From Amborella trichopoda (lineage: Eukaryota; Streptophyta; Magnoliopsida; Amborellales; Amborellaceae), in assembly GCF_000471905.2 (NCBI RefSeq), contig NW_006499799.1:3004722-3068721 (forward strand): DNA of 64,000 bases. Reading direction: 5' to 3'. Both the position numbers and the translations under genes were made by a program. Positions 32,600 to 42,841 of this stretch are shown piece after piece. The notes beneath the pieces were generated by a model. That model searched no databases, was not told where the DNA came from, and was given only the letters and a program-made list of their open reading frames with translations. How positions within the stretch are numbered: position 1 is the stretch's first letter; every line of letters begins with the position of its first letter.

Positions 32600-35105
32600 G
32601 TCTTTCTCATTCTCGACCGTGGTTTACTTGCCTTTCATTCCTAAGTTCAATTATTATCCTCGCTGATGGTGAGGATAGTAAATGGCCCCGAGGATGCTTG
32701 TTTTACTGGTGGGGCAAGTGCCGCTTGCCTTGGCTTGGATGGTTGGGACGCCTTCGCGGCTTTTCGTCCTAACCCTTGGGGTATGCATCATTTCTTATTT
32801 TCGCAAGGACCCTGTATTTTGTTTTGTTTTGTTTTTGTTTTGAGCAGTTGACCGCAGAGGGTCCTATGTGTGCGGATGGCATCAGGAACGTGGCTCGCTT
32901 GTCCAACCAGCGTAGCGGTGCATGAGTACGCACTGAGCTCTTGAGTGGGCTCGAGATTCGTGTGGGTTGAGGGTAAGCATTGCATACCAGAGTGGCGTTT
33001 TGTCGGAAGTGGGCGCGCTATTTTCGATGAACAGAGTCGTGCATCGGAGGTAGTAAATGTTGAGTGAGGGGTCTGCATAGGGATTGCTCGACGTCTTGAT
33101 TATGTGTCCTGTACGTTTCCTTGGGACATAGCGTGATTTTTTGCATGTGTGAAACGTCGCTTTGCCTGTCGTTTCGTACCTCTGAGTCACGCGATGTTTT
33201 TCTTGTGCGGCGCTTCACCTCGCATGCCGATTGTGCTTTCGTGCCCCTGTTTTGACGCTTTTCTTCACGTGCTGTTCGTGCTCCTTCATGACTGAGCGAG
33301 GTGTTGCTCAGTTGGTTTTGCATGATATGCCATCTTTTTCTAGTTTTCATGTTTACCAGGGATTTTCATCTAAAGAAAAAACCCTAATCTTCTTTTTGTC
33401 TTCTGCTTGCGCCTCTTCCACCCTCATTCTGGAGTATAGTCCCTCACCCTCAAGTGCTTATTGACGGCAATGTCCAGTACGAGTTCGACTCCTCCTCAAG
33501 GTGGCATTCACTTCTTTATTTCCTGTGGTGCGTCTTTAGCATGGACATAATGTTGCTTCTTGCTTTGTTATTTTATTTTTTGGGCTAATTCTTCTTCTTA
33601 CTCTTTTCGATTCTTCTTTACAGTGGAAATCATAGACGTGGACCGTCTGCCTCATGAAGAGGAATTGGGAATTGATTCCCATATTTACATTTCTTTCGTC
33701 AGGTGAACTTCTCTTAAGGCCCTTGCACCTTCTCACGAGATAGAGCGGCCTTCGAGGAACACCTATGCCGGAGAAGCCGCCCAGTCCAGCAGTCGTGAAG
33801 ATGCTGATCTGGGACACTCGTATTTTCAGGGTGGGGCAATGTCCCTTTTTGATGACGTCAGGTGCATTTCCAAGTGTGCTAGGGAAGATGCAGCCTCAGG
33901 CCGTGAAGGAAGATTGGTCCAGGGCTTGGATGTTAGGCCCGAGCATGGCCGGAGGACCTCTACGGGTGCAGGGTCAAGAAGTGTTCCCTTGGGAGTAGGG
34001 AAGGAGAGGCGAAAGGGAGAAAAGAGAAAAGGAACCGAGGGTCCCCAGTAGGTCCCCTTGGTTTTGAAGAAGAGCACCCATCCAAAGAGGAGGGGTTTGT
34101 CCGTTGCGGGTGTGTCGCCGGTTGCTCCTGGTGCCAAACGTGTGAAAGTTTAGGCTTCTGCGGTTTCAACTCCACCTCTCGCGATGTCGACCTTGATTGA
34201 TGTCGAGACCATGGATGAGATCCCGAGTTTTGACGTGGCACCTCCAACGGCTTCTGCTTCATCCATTTCAGAAACAGGGCGCAGGGCACGATTCAGTTAG
34301 GAGATTCCTTCTTCGGCGCAAGCAACGCCATTGGGCCCTAAGATATCTGTTTCAGGGGCGGAGGCTGGAGAGCCCTCACTTGGATGTCACACTGTTCTTC
34401 CTGAATCCTTAGCCCTTTGGCACTTGATGTTCCCCTATTTGCTACAGCTGGTTCTTCGACCCCGCCTTCATCTGCATCGAGTTTTAAAGCGCTTGCGTTG
34501 AGGCGCATGCTTCGGTCGGGACTTTAAGGGATTAGAGAGTGTGCCCTATATGATCTCAAAGGGGAGATTGAAGCTTTTGAGGCTTGCACAGATGGACCAA
34601 AGGTCATATATGATGATGAAGGGACCTTCGACCAGCTGAAGGGATTGCTGCGAAATCTTATGGTTTGGGGAGATGAGGTCTTTTTATGCTAGACTTCGGT
34701 GCAGACGGCTCATGAGACGCATCTGGCCTCTATGAGGGCGAGGCTGGCTAATCAGCAGGCGCTCGTGAAGCGCCATGAGAAAAAGGAGTGGTGCTTCTCT
34801 CAAAGCTCGCCTTGTGGAGGAAGAGGCAACCATATCTCGTGAGATTCTGAATGTAGAGGATGAGATTGCTTTATTGCAAGTCTGCACGGTTGATTTGAAA
34901 GACCGTCGATAGCGGTATCAGGAGGTGATAGCCATGAGGTCTCGAAGACTGGAGCAGCTGAGCTCTTAGGCGAGGGTGGTCCTTGTTTTTTCTGAGGCAG
35001 TCACTCAGGATATTTCCCGTGGCAAAGAGCAGACATAGGTTAAGCTGGAAAGTGTGCGGGAGCTACAGGCGAAGATGCGCGAGGCTCTCAACCATTTTTA
35101 AGGGT
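32600..35105 (+). pseudogene. Decayed accessory ORF region, probably of a minus-strand Tat-like element (fossil)
   Basis: Plus-strand frames include AAFRPNPWGMHHF (32,755-32,795), a Pro/Ser-rich part with APPTASASSISETGRRAR (34,235-34,290), and a charged coiled-coil-like part: YDLKGEIEAFEACTDGPKVIYDDEGTFDQLKGLL, then MRARLANQQALVKRHEKKE and KLESVRELQAKMREALNHF near 35,095. Coding is followed by a plant-like 3' UTR with GAATAAAATG at 35,170. The order (N-terminal domain, low-complexity linker, terminal coiled coil) matches the accessory frame in element A. An intron-like TTCTTTACAG occurs at 33,613. Much broken; assignment rests on layout more than residues. Confidence 0.4.
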
Positions 35106-35284
35106 TTTTCATTCCGTTATGCGGGCCTCTTTCGGGGCCAGTCCGAATTGTTGTAACCCTTTGATGCATGAATAAAATGATTCTCTTTTCCTTTTTCTTG
35201 TTTTCATGCTTCATCAATTGATGGTTTGCTTTCCCTACTTCTGCTTCAAACTTTATCTTTTGCCTTTCTTGAGCACAATGGCGA

Positions 35285-35543
35285 TGGTCCTCGGGATTTT
35301 TTTGACGTTCTGAGCACAATGGCGATGGTCTGGTGCCCTATTGCAGCCACTATCATAGGTCTATAGTGGAGGGTCCTTCTTTGGTGCTGGCACACCACAC
35401 CCAGGTCACTAGGCTAAAGGCTTTAGTTTTTAGCATGTTCCTGACCTACGGGTGTTTCGTGAACCCGCGAGACCAGACTGTTGCCGGCTCTCACTCCTTA
35501 TTTGCATGGGCTCATGAAGGTACGTCAAAAATGACATACAACA
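35285..35543 (-). repeat. LTR fragment, same family as the LTR at 39,395 (fossil)
   Basis: Read on the minus strand it starts TGTTGTATGTCATTTTTGACG and continues with GAGCCCATGCAAATAAGGAG and CACCAAAGAAGGACCCTCCA, matching the first ~270 bases of the LTR at 39,395. The box AAACATTCGGGGCAAGT precedes it (35,544-35,562). Similarity ends where GAGCACAATGGCGATGGTC is duplicated at 35,273 and 35,312. Confidence 0.7.
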
Positions 35544-36524
35544 ACTTGCCCCGAATGTTTGGCGACCTAGTGCAGGACTTCCTTCAGCTGAAGGCACACA
35601 TTGAGGCCTTAATCCAAAAATGGCAAAGGATTACATGTTGGTTACAATGCACTTTGTGAAACTAAAATCTATACATCCATTCAGAATTGGATCCCTTCCC
35701 TTTAAGAGTTTGCGTCCAATTCTTCAAGTAAAGACTTGAAAAAGACAGTGGGTGCCTCCTCCTTCAACTCGCCCTTCGACGAAGGCGCCAGGCCAGACAA
35801 ACCCACGGGTCGGCCTCCCTGTCCTGCAATTTACCATCATACCTAAAAAGGTATGTTGGGATTCAGGGTGGGTGGCCCTCAGTGCCTCATACACAGCCGC
35901 GAGCGTCACGACATGGGTCCCGCACAAATAGAGGATCTCTAGAGTAACGCACTCGCCCTCTGTTATGGGTCCATTGTCGCCTCTGCATAGGCAAACATCT
36001 TCACAAGGATGCTCAACGCCCGTGCACACCCCAAAGGTCGATGTCAAGCAGTCAGCCTCCACAGCGTGCATCACTCACGGGCCAAGCTCTTCAAAGAAAA
36101 CGAAGTCTCCACACTGCCTCCACACAAAGGAGCATCTAAAAGGATCTTCGTCACAAAGGGGAAAAGCTTCCCTCATGCTCTCCACCCTAGTCCCCTTTTA
36201 AAAGGCTAAGCTCATGAAAGCTTGCTGCTTCTAGAGCACCCCACCCTGCCACCCAGTTGCTCGGCCACGTGTTGCCACAACGGCACCTTGTTGACCATGA
36301 CATTTAAACCTTCTCATGCCTCACCTACCAGGCATTATTCACGAAGCGTCACGGTCAAATCTCTGGCCACCGCACTACCAACCTGACATATCAACAGATC
36401 ACTCAAGCGGATATTGCGCCAAGGCCCCGCTACCACATGGCGTTCTCCATTTGACCTCACCCATCATGCAGGCGCCTCGTCAGACGAATGCCGCCTCTAC
36501 AAACTTGGTCCCCTTGGGGCATGT

Positions 36525-37600
36525 CTTCACTTTGCCCCCCTTTGGGGCATGTCATCATTGCAACCCCCGTGGGTGCCCTCTTCATTCACCCCCCACGGGT
36601 GCCCTCTTCAAGCCATCTCCCCGTTGGTGCCCTCTTAATTCTCCCTCCATGGGTGCTCTCTTCATTCACCCCCCGCGGATGCCCATCTTCAGCCAGCCCC
36701 CACGGGGACCCTCTTCATTCACCTGCCACGGGTGCCCTCTTCATTCACCCACCGCGGGTGCCCATCTTCAGCCACCCCTCGAGGGTGCCCTCCTCATTCA
36801 TCCCCCACGGGTGCCCTATTCATTCACCCCCCNNNNNNNNNNNNNNNNNNNNNNNNNNNNNNNNNNNNNNNNNNNNNNNNNNNNNNNNNNNNNNNNNNNN
36901 NNNNNNNNNNNNNNNNNNNNNNNNNNNNNNNNNNNNNNNNNNNNNNNNNNNNNNNNNNNNNNNNNNNNNNNNNNNNNNNNNNNNNNNNNNNNNNNNNNNN
37001 NNNNNNNNNNNNNNNNNNNNNNNNNNNNNNNNNNNNNNNNNNNNNNNNNNNNNNNNNNNNNNNNNNNNNNNNNNNNNNNNNNNNNNNNNNNNNNNNNNNN
37101 NNNNNNNNNNNNNNNNNNNNNNNNNNNNNNNNNNNNNNNNNNNNNNNNNNNNNNNNNNNNNNNNNNNNNNNNNNNNNNNNNNNNNNNNNNNNNNNNNNNN
37201 NNNNNNNNNNNNNNNNNNNNNNNNNNNNNNNNNNNNNNNNNNNNNNNNNNNNNNNNNNNNNNNNNNNNNNNNNNNNNNNNNNNNNNNNNNNNNNNNNNNN
37301 NNNNNNNNNNNNNNNNNNNNNNNNNNNNNNNNNNNNNNNNNNNNNNNNNNNNNNNNNNNNNNNNNNNNNNNNNNNNNNNNNAGCCAGCCCCCACGGGGAC
37401 CCTCTTCATTCACCTGCCACGGGTGCCCTCTTCATTCACCCACCGCGGGTGCCCATCTTCAGCCACCCCTCGAGGGTGCCCTCCTCATTCATCCCCCACG
37501 GGTGCCCTATTCATTCACCCCCCATGGGTGCCCTCTTCATTCAACTCCCGCAGGTGCCTCCATCACTTCACCGCTCCACGGGTACTTCCAACATCCCGCC
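36525..37600 (+). repeat. 26-27-bp minisatellite in element B
   Basis: The unit is close to CACGGGTGCCCTCTTCATTC plus ACCCCC, present about 10 times before the gap and several more after it. It encodes GCPLHSPP- or GALFIHPP-like peptide repeats in every plus frame; I treat those as by-products, not a gene. A 549-base gap interrupts it. Confidence 0.9.
36833..37381. other. Sequence gap (549 N) with identical flanks
   Basis: The 142 bases just before the gap (36,691-36,832) are identical to the 142 bases just after it (37,382-37,523). Array size and true distance across this point are therefore unknown. Confidence 0.95.
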
Positions 37601-38199
37601 ACCGCAGGCACCATCCAACACCTCCCGCGGATACCTCCATCATCAACCCCATGTGGACACAAACCGCCTGGGTCACCAGAAAGCTACTCTTCAGGGAAAC
37701 TCCCTAAAGGGAAAAAAGATGCCCTGCCTCAGCCCCCAGCTGCTACTATTGACTTGGGGCAGGGCCACACCCTCAAGACTTTCAAGACTCCTTCGTCAAG
37801 GTTCACCATATTGGTGGCCTCTTTCTCCCCCACCCCAAAAAAAAAAGAAAAAAAAGAAGAAGAGAGAAGCCGGGCACAATTACAATCATCACGAATAAAA
37901 GAAAAGAGCTTTAGGTGGACATAGCCCAAAAAATAAAAGGGGGCTATGGGTAAAATCGCCTAATAAAAAAAAATTGGGGCATGGTGAAAACCCACAAATG
38001 GAACCATCTGTAAAAATGACAAGCGAGCATGTCCACGAAGCCATGAGTAAAAGAGTTCGGAGAAAAAATCTGGGCATGGCGAAAACATGCAAAGGGCGTC
38101 ATGAGTAAAAACGGAAACTGATGGGTGGACGTGACCTTGAAGTCATGGGTAAAAATGCCCCAATAAAGGATATGGTGAAAACCACCCTCATAGCACCAT

Positions 38200-38940
38200 A
38201 TCCCCTTGGTCCCATTGAAAACCCGCACTGAGCGCTTGGATTGAACCTCCTGCTTCCGGCCTTCGGGCCAAGCCTCCTCACTCCGGCCCCTGTGCCATCC
38301 AAAAAACTCCAGCCCCAAAGCCTTCCAAAAAAAAAAACTTCGGCCCCAGAGTCCTTCCAAAAAAAAAACTCTGGCCCCTGTGCCTTCCAGAAAAAACACT
38401 GGCCCCATTGCCTTCCAAAAAAACTCTGGCCCCAAAGCCTTTTAAAAAAAAAACTTCAGCCCCAGTGCCTTCAAAAATTCTTCTGCCTCAATGCCACCCT
38501 TTTATCCCGGGCATCAGTGCCACCTTATTATTTTCGGCACTGGAGCCTTAGTGCTCTGGTGCCACCCTTTTTTCCTGGGCCTTAGTGCTGCCACAAAAAA
38601 AAAAATCCTCTCCTCCTCTTCTCTTTCATCAAGCTCTTGCAGCCAGGATGAAGTCCCTTAAAATTGGACAACCTCATAAGCCATCCCCCTATCAAGCCTG
38701 CACAATTGGGAAGCGTTAAGAAACCCCCAGCCAGGCCAGTAGGGTGTAAGCTAACGAGGTACCTTGCCTGCCATTTTTCTCATCAAACTTCAGCATCCAA
38801 GGTGAAGTCCCCTAAAATGGGATCGCCTCAGAGGCCATCCTCCTATGAATCCTGGACAATCGGGACGTGCCGAGAAACCCCCTGCCAGGCCAGTAGGGCG
38901 TAAGCCAAAGAGGTACCTTGCCTACCTTGTTTTCTCTTGG
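38200..38940 (+). repeat. Two further tandem repeats in the element B 3' region
   Basis: At 38,285-38,505 a ~30-35-base unit (CTCTGGCCCCAGTGCCTTCC followed by a poly-A run of 6-11) recurs about seven times. At 38,645-38,930 a ~145-base unit (GGATGAAGTCCC, CCAGGCCAGTAGGGTGTAAG, GAGGTACCTTGCCTGCC) occurs twice. Confidence 0.8.
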
Positions 38941-39394
38941 CATTTTTGTTTGGATAGGGATAATCTCACAAGAAGGGCCCTTTCCAACTGAAATATTAGG
39001 ACCTCCCTGGCCATAATGAGATAAAGCTCACAAGAAGGCCCCCCCAACTGGTTGTAAAATCGGAAGTTTGAATTGAGAAGTCGTAAGCCCATCGATTGTA
39101 GAATATCAGCGTGATCGCCCTAAAAGAAAAACGAATTCTAACGGACCCAGAGAAAGCCCCTCAACAAGGCACCTGACCACTAGAAACCACTTTGGTCGCC
39201 CCCTGGTCAAGGGAAAAACTCAGCAAGGTCTACCCCTCGAGGATTGCATTGTGCCGGTGATTAAGAAAAAAAATATGACCGAGAGACAATAAACACGTCT
39301 TGGTAAGGGTTTGTCAGAGGAGCTACGACGTTAATTTTTTTTTTAATGTTGCACTTCTCTCTTCTCTTGAAGAACAACATCCGATGGGGTAAGT

Positions 39395-41297
39395 TGTTGT
39401 ATGTCATTTTTGATGTACCTCCATGAGCCCATGCAAATAAGGAGAGAGAGCCAGTAGCAGTCTAGTGTCATGGGTTCATGAAACATCAGCCGGACAGGAT
39501 TGTGCCAAAAAATAAAGCCTCCAGCTTAGTGACCTGAGTGTGGTGCCCTAGCACCAAAGAAGGACCCTCCATTGTATCCCTATGATAGTGGTTGCAACAG
39601 GGCACCAGACCATCTCCATTGTGCTCATAATGTCAAAAAAACCCCAAGGACCAAATTGTGGCGAACTCCTTTAGAAGGGTCTATGCTCATGCGGCCTCGC
39701 AACTCATGGGTTTTACCATAATAAGATGCGACTTCGTCGCACCAGTCTCGAAAATGGGGTTGTGACAATGTTTTCGGCAGCAACTCCTCCAACCCATGAC
39801 GCCTTTCTCTGAAATCAGACCAAACTCAAATTTTGAAATGTTCTAGATCACATCAGCCCCGTCATTTTGACCTAAGGCACTCACTGTGGTGTGACCAAGG
39901 AACCCTTATTGCTTTGAAGGGGAATGCAGTCGGAGAAACCAGGACAAAAAAAAGGGTTCGACAGGCTCCAGATTCAGTGAAGCATAACTCAAAATCCAGG
40001 CCATGGATTGATGTGAGGAAGACTTCAAAAGAACCACCTCGTACAGAGCTACATTTTGGAATCCTCAGCTCAATGAATGCAAGTCCTCAGATCACCAAAG
40101 AAGCAAATTCAGTCGGTTGCCGAAATCCCTTTCTCCAGGAACCTTCCAAAATGGCCAAAGACACAAATCTGCATCAAATCAGCCCAAACTTGGTGCAAAA
40201 AGACTGAAAAAAATTCCTATCCGACTTGCAAGCAGAGCCGGGAGCTAAAACAATGCATCTTGGAGATGCATCGGCAAACAAAGTTCACAAAACTAGCTGG
40301 ACTATCACCCTAGGAAAGAAGGCCACCACAACAAGATTGAAGGGCATCAAATGCTCGCAATCGAAAGAAGAACAAAGATATGTTGCTGAAAAAGCCGAAC
40401 ATGTGCTGTAAGTTGCAGGACCAGCTTCCAAGGTCTTCCCAAGGAGGAGCAGCCTGCATGCAAGGATGACCTCGTCATTCGGGCAAAAGATCACAGTTAT
40501 GGATTTGTTTTCAATTTCTTTAATTGTAATTAAGCTTGTCTTTTGATCGTTCACCCCTACTTTGTGAATCCTCTATATAAGCAAGTTAGCTCATTTGTAA
40601 AAAAAGGTTGAGAAAATTGCTCCAAAAGGTCCCCTTTTTGAAAGCTCTAATACCCCAAAGGCTGTGAAGAATCGAGGCTAGTTTATTCTTGTCTTGTCTT
40701 ATTCTGTGAGCCCTTAGCCCATTCGGGAGAGAAGAGAGGAAGAGAGAGATAACTTTGAGAAGGAGGGTACTCTTGAGTGCGCGGTCCTGCGGACACCCCG
40801 GTGGCTCGGGTCATCCCATTTCTTACCAATCGAGTCACTCCTTCTATCTCTCCCACTCTCTCTCTTCCTCCCACTTTTGCGCATGTGACCCTATCCATGC
40901 AGAAGGCCCTGCTCGTCTGCGACCCCATGGACGTGTGCTAACCTGCGGGCCATTGCCCTTGACTTTTACCCACGCCCCCTTTAGTGGCCAACAGACCCTT
41001 TCGAAAGGGCATCCAGGGAGGTGGGACATCAAGATCCTATCCTAATAGAACGGAGAGAGTGAAAGGAGAGAGCGATTGAGAACCTGAGGAGGGCTCCCGT
41101 CCAAGATGTGCTGACGAGCAGTCGGAGGGCTTCGTGATTGCTTTAACAGGGCCATCTGCTCGACCACATCCCCGAACCCCCAAGCGGCGTAAGAGCGATC
41201 CGCGCTCTAGTCCCAAAAATCTCTCTCACTGTTGGCCTCCTATCAGCAAGTAAGAGGGTCGGCACGTCCACCGCGTGCTAGTTACCAGGAACCTACC
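39395..41297 (+). repeat. Element B, 3' LTR
   Basis: It starts TGTTGTATGTCATTTTTGATG. A TATA box CTATATAAGC lies at 40,571-40,580. The distal part (GGAGGGCTTCGTGATTGC, CATCCCCGAACCCC, ATCTCTCTC) aligns with the ends of the solo LTR at 2,097 and of the minus LTR at 61,514-63,633. The exact right end is unclear. Confidence 0.65.
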
Positions 41298-42841
41298 GAC
41301 ATCAACAGGAGCAATAGTTGGCGTGATTGACTAGTTCCGCATGTTCTGATCGTCTGACGGTAGGAAGGACCACCATATCTTGTTCGATCAGCATCTTCAA
41401 GAGAGTTGGCACCCATGCCTTGTTGAAGCTATATTGCTGGTTCAGTTTCTGCTCAAACTCTTCTGTTCGATAGTCGCTTTGTAGTGGAGGTACTCAATTA
41501 TAATTTTGATTTTGAGGCGGTTGTTGCTACAACTCCCCTTGATTCTTGGGTGGTAGCCCACGAGAGATGTCTAATGTTGGCAACGGAGCAACATTAGTCA
41601 CAGGTTTAGGATGGATAGAGGTGGTCGTGATCGCTGCGTTGATTAGATTCTTTTGTTGGCCAATGTGGGGATTAGTCATGTTGTTACGAGCTTGAACCCC
41701 TCCCCCCTCTCGAGGTTTGGGCTAGATTTCTTCAATGATGCCTTAGCAACCTTTCAATTTTAGCTGCCTTCGTAATCATGTCAGAGAAAGTGGTGGGGTT
41801 GTACGCTTCAACATGTAAGGAAATTTCTTTCTTCGTATTCGTTTTACATGTTTGTACGCCCTCAATCTCGCTCATGGGGTTTTTCTGACACCTGACAAGA
41901 TCTCTCCATCTCTGGATGTACTCACCCACTGACTCATCCGCATCTTGAGTCATTGTGAGGAGCTCTATGGTTTGGACATTTAGTTCTATTTCGTAGAAGC
42001 ATTTATTGAACAACTGTTCCATCTCCCGCCAAGAGTGGATTGAGTTTTGTTACAGGCATGCGTACCACTTGATAGGGGGCCCAATCAGAGTTTCTACAAA
42101 CTTCTAGAGCAGCAGTCTGGGGTCCGAAGCCGATTCCTGGCAAGCAGACTTGAAATGGGTCACATGCTGCTGGGGCAAGCCCGTGCCATCAAAGACTGGT
42201 AATCTCCCTTTTGGTACCAGATAAGAAAGGGGATTTGATCAATAAACAGTGGATAAGGCTTTTGGTATGAAACACTTTATTGTATTCATGATGCTTGCAA
42301 GTCTTGGATGCTTTTATTGATCATCCGCTGGACGTCCTCTTGCTTGAACATCGATGGCATAGCTTGGGAGGCTACGTTGAGCTGATCCTAGAAGGATTTG
42401 GAGGCCTCGAGGTTTGAGCCATAGGGGGAGGTTGAGGTCTTTCTTCCTCGGGAGCTTGCCTCTAGGTGAGAAGATGTCACAAGCCGATCGTCTTCAAGCC
42501 CTTTGAGCCTGTCCATGATGCTGTTCAGTATGCTCTCGAAGCGAGCCATTGGGTTTTCAAGATCTTCCTCATCATGGGTTACCACCATTACCTCGACTTG
42601 CTCGTCAGAGTCAGATATTTCTGCAGAAGGAGGGATCTTAGTCCCCTTCACACCTAGATCTGGTACTCCAAGCAACAAGGGATGAGTTTGCCCCGTTTAT
42701 GCTTGGAATTGCCTTATGGTGTGTGTGATCACCGATTACGGACAGCCTTGGGGCCGGATTGTTGTCAGGCCTGATGTTCAAAGGCCTTGCGGCATCGTTT
42801 GACTTGGATGGGCACAAGATGGCCTTGAGGCCATATCTTGT
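41298..42841 (-). pseudogene. Element D gag region, left part (fossil)
   Basis: On the minus strand: the gag N-terminal part (42,678-42,388; AEISDSDEQVEVMVVTHDEEDLENPMARFESILNSIMDRLKGLE), then MEQLFNKCFYEIELNVQTIELLTMTQDADESVGEYIQRWRDLVR and ISLHVEAYNPTTFSDMITKAAKIERLLRHH (42,022-41,732), then the end part with FNKAWVPTLLKMLIEQDMVVLP near 41,430-41,370. This is the retrotransposon gag of plant gypsy elements. It continues the minus-strand element whose 5' LTR lies at 63.6 kb, with element C inserted between. Broken. Confidence 0.7.
42837..42841 (+). repeat. Target duplication CTTGT, left copy (element C)
   Basis: CTTGT directly precedes the 5' LTR of element C and recurs directly after its 3' LTR at 56,174-56,178, as expected for a 5-bp gypsy target duplication. 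Confidence 0.6.

Larger units (their letters stand above)
35560..41297 (+). mobile_element. Element B: 3' part of a Tat-like gypsy element (fossil, broken)
   Basis: Parts in order: a short gag C-terminal remnant (VQDFLQLKAHIEALIQK, 35,573-35,625), a 3' region with several tandem repeats (36.5-38.9 kb) and the GGGCATGG module (37,925-38,190), the pre-LTR box (GAAGAACAACATCCGATGGGG, 39,370-39,390), and an LTR from 39,395 to about 41,297. An LTR fragment in the opposite direction adjoins on the left and a minus-strand gag adjoins on the right. The piece may be nested in, or rearranged with, element D. Pol was not recognised. Confidence 0.6.

Noticed and set aside
36316-37924. Open frames of 388-478 codons across the B minisatellite
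   Set aside because: Most of their length is the N gap, and the rest is a 26-27-bp tandem repeat read in all frames.
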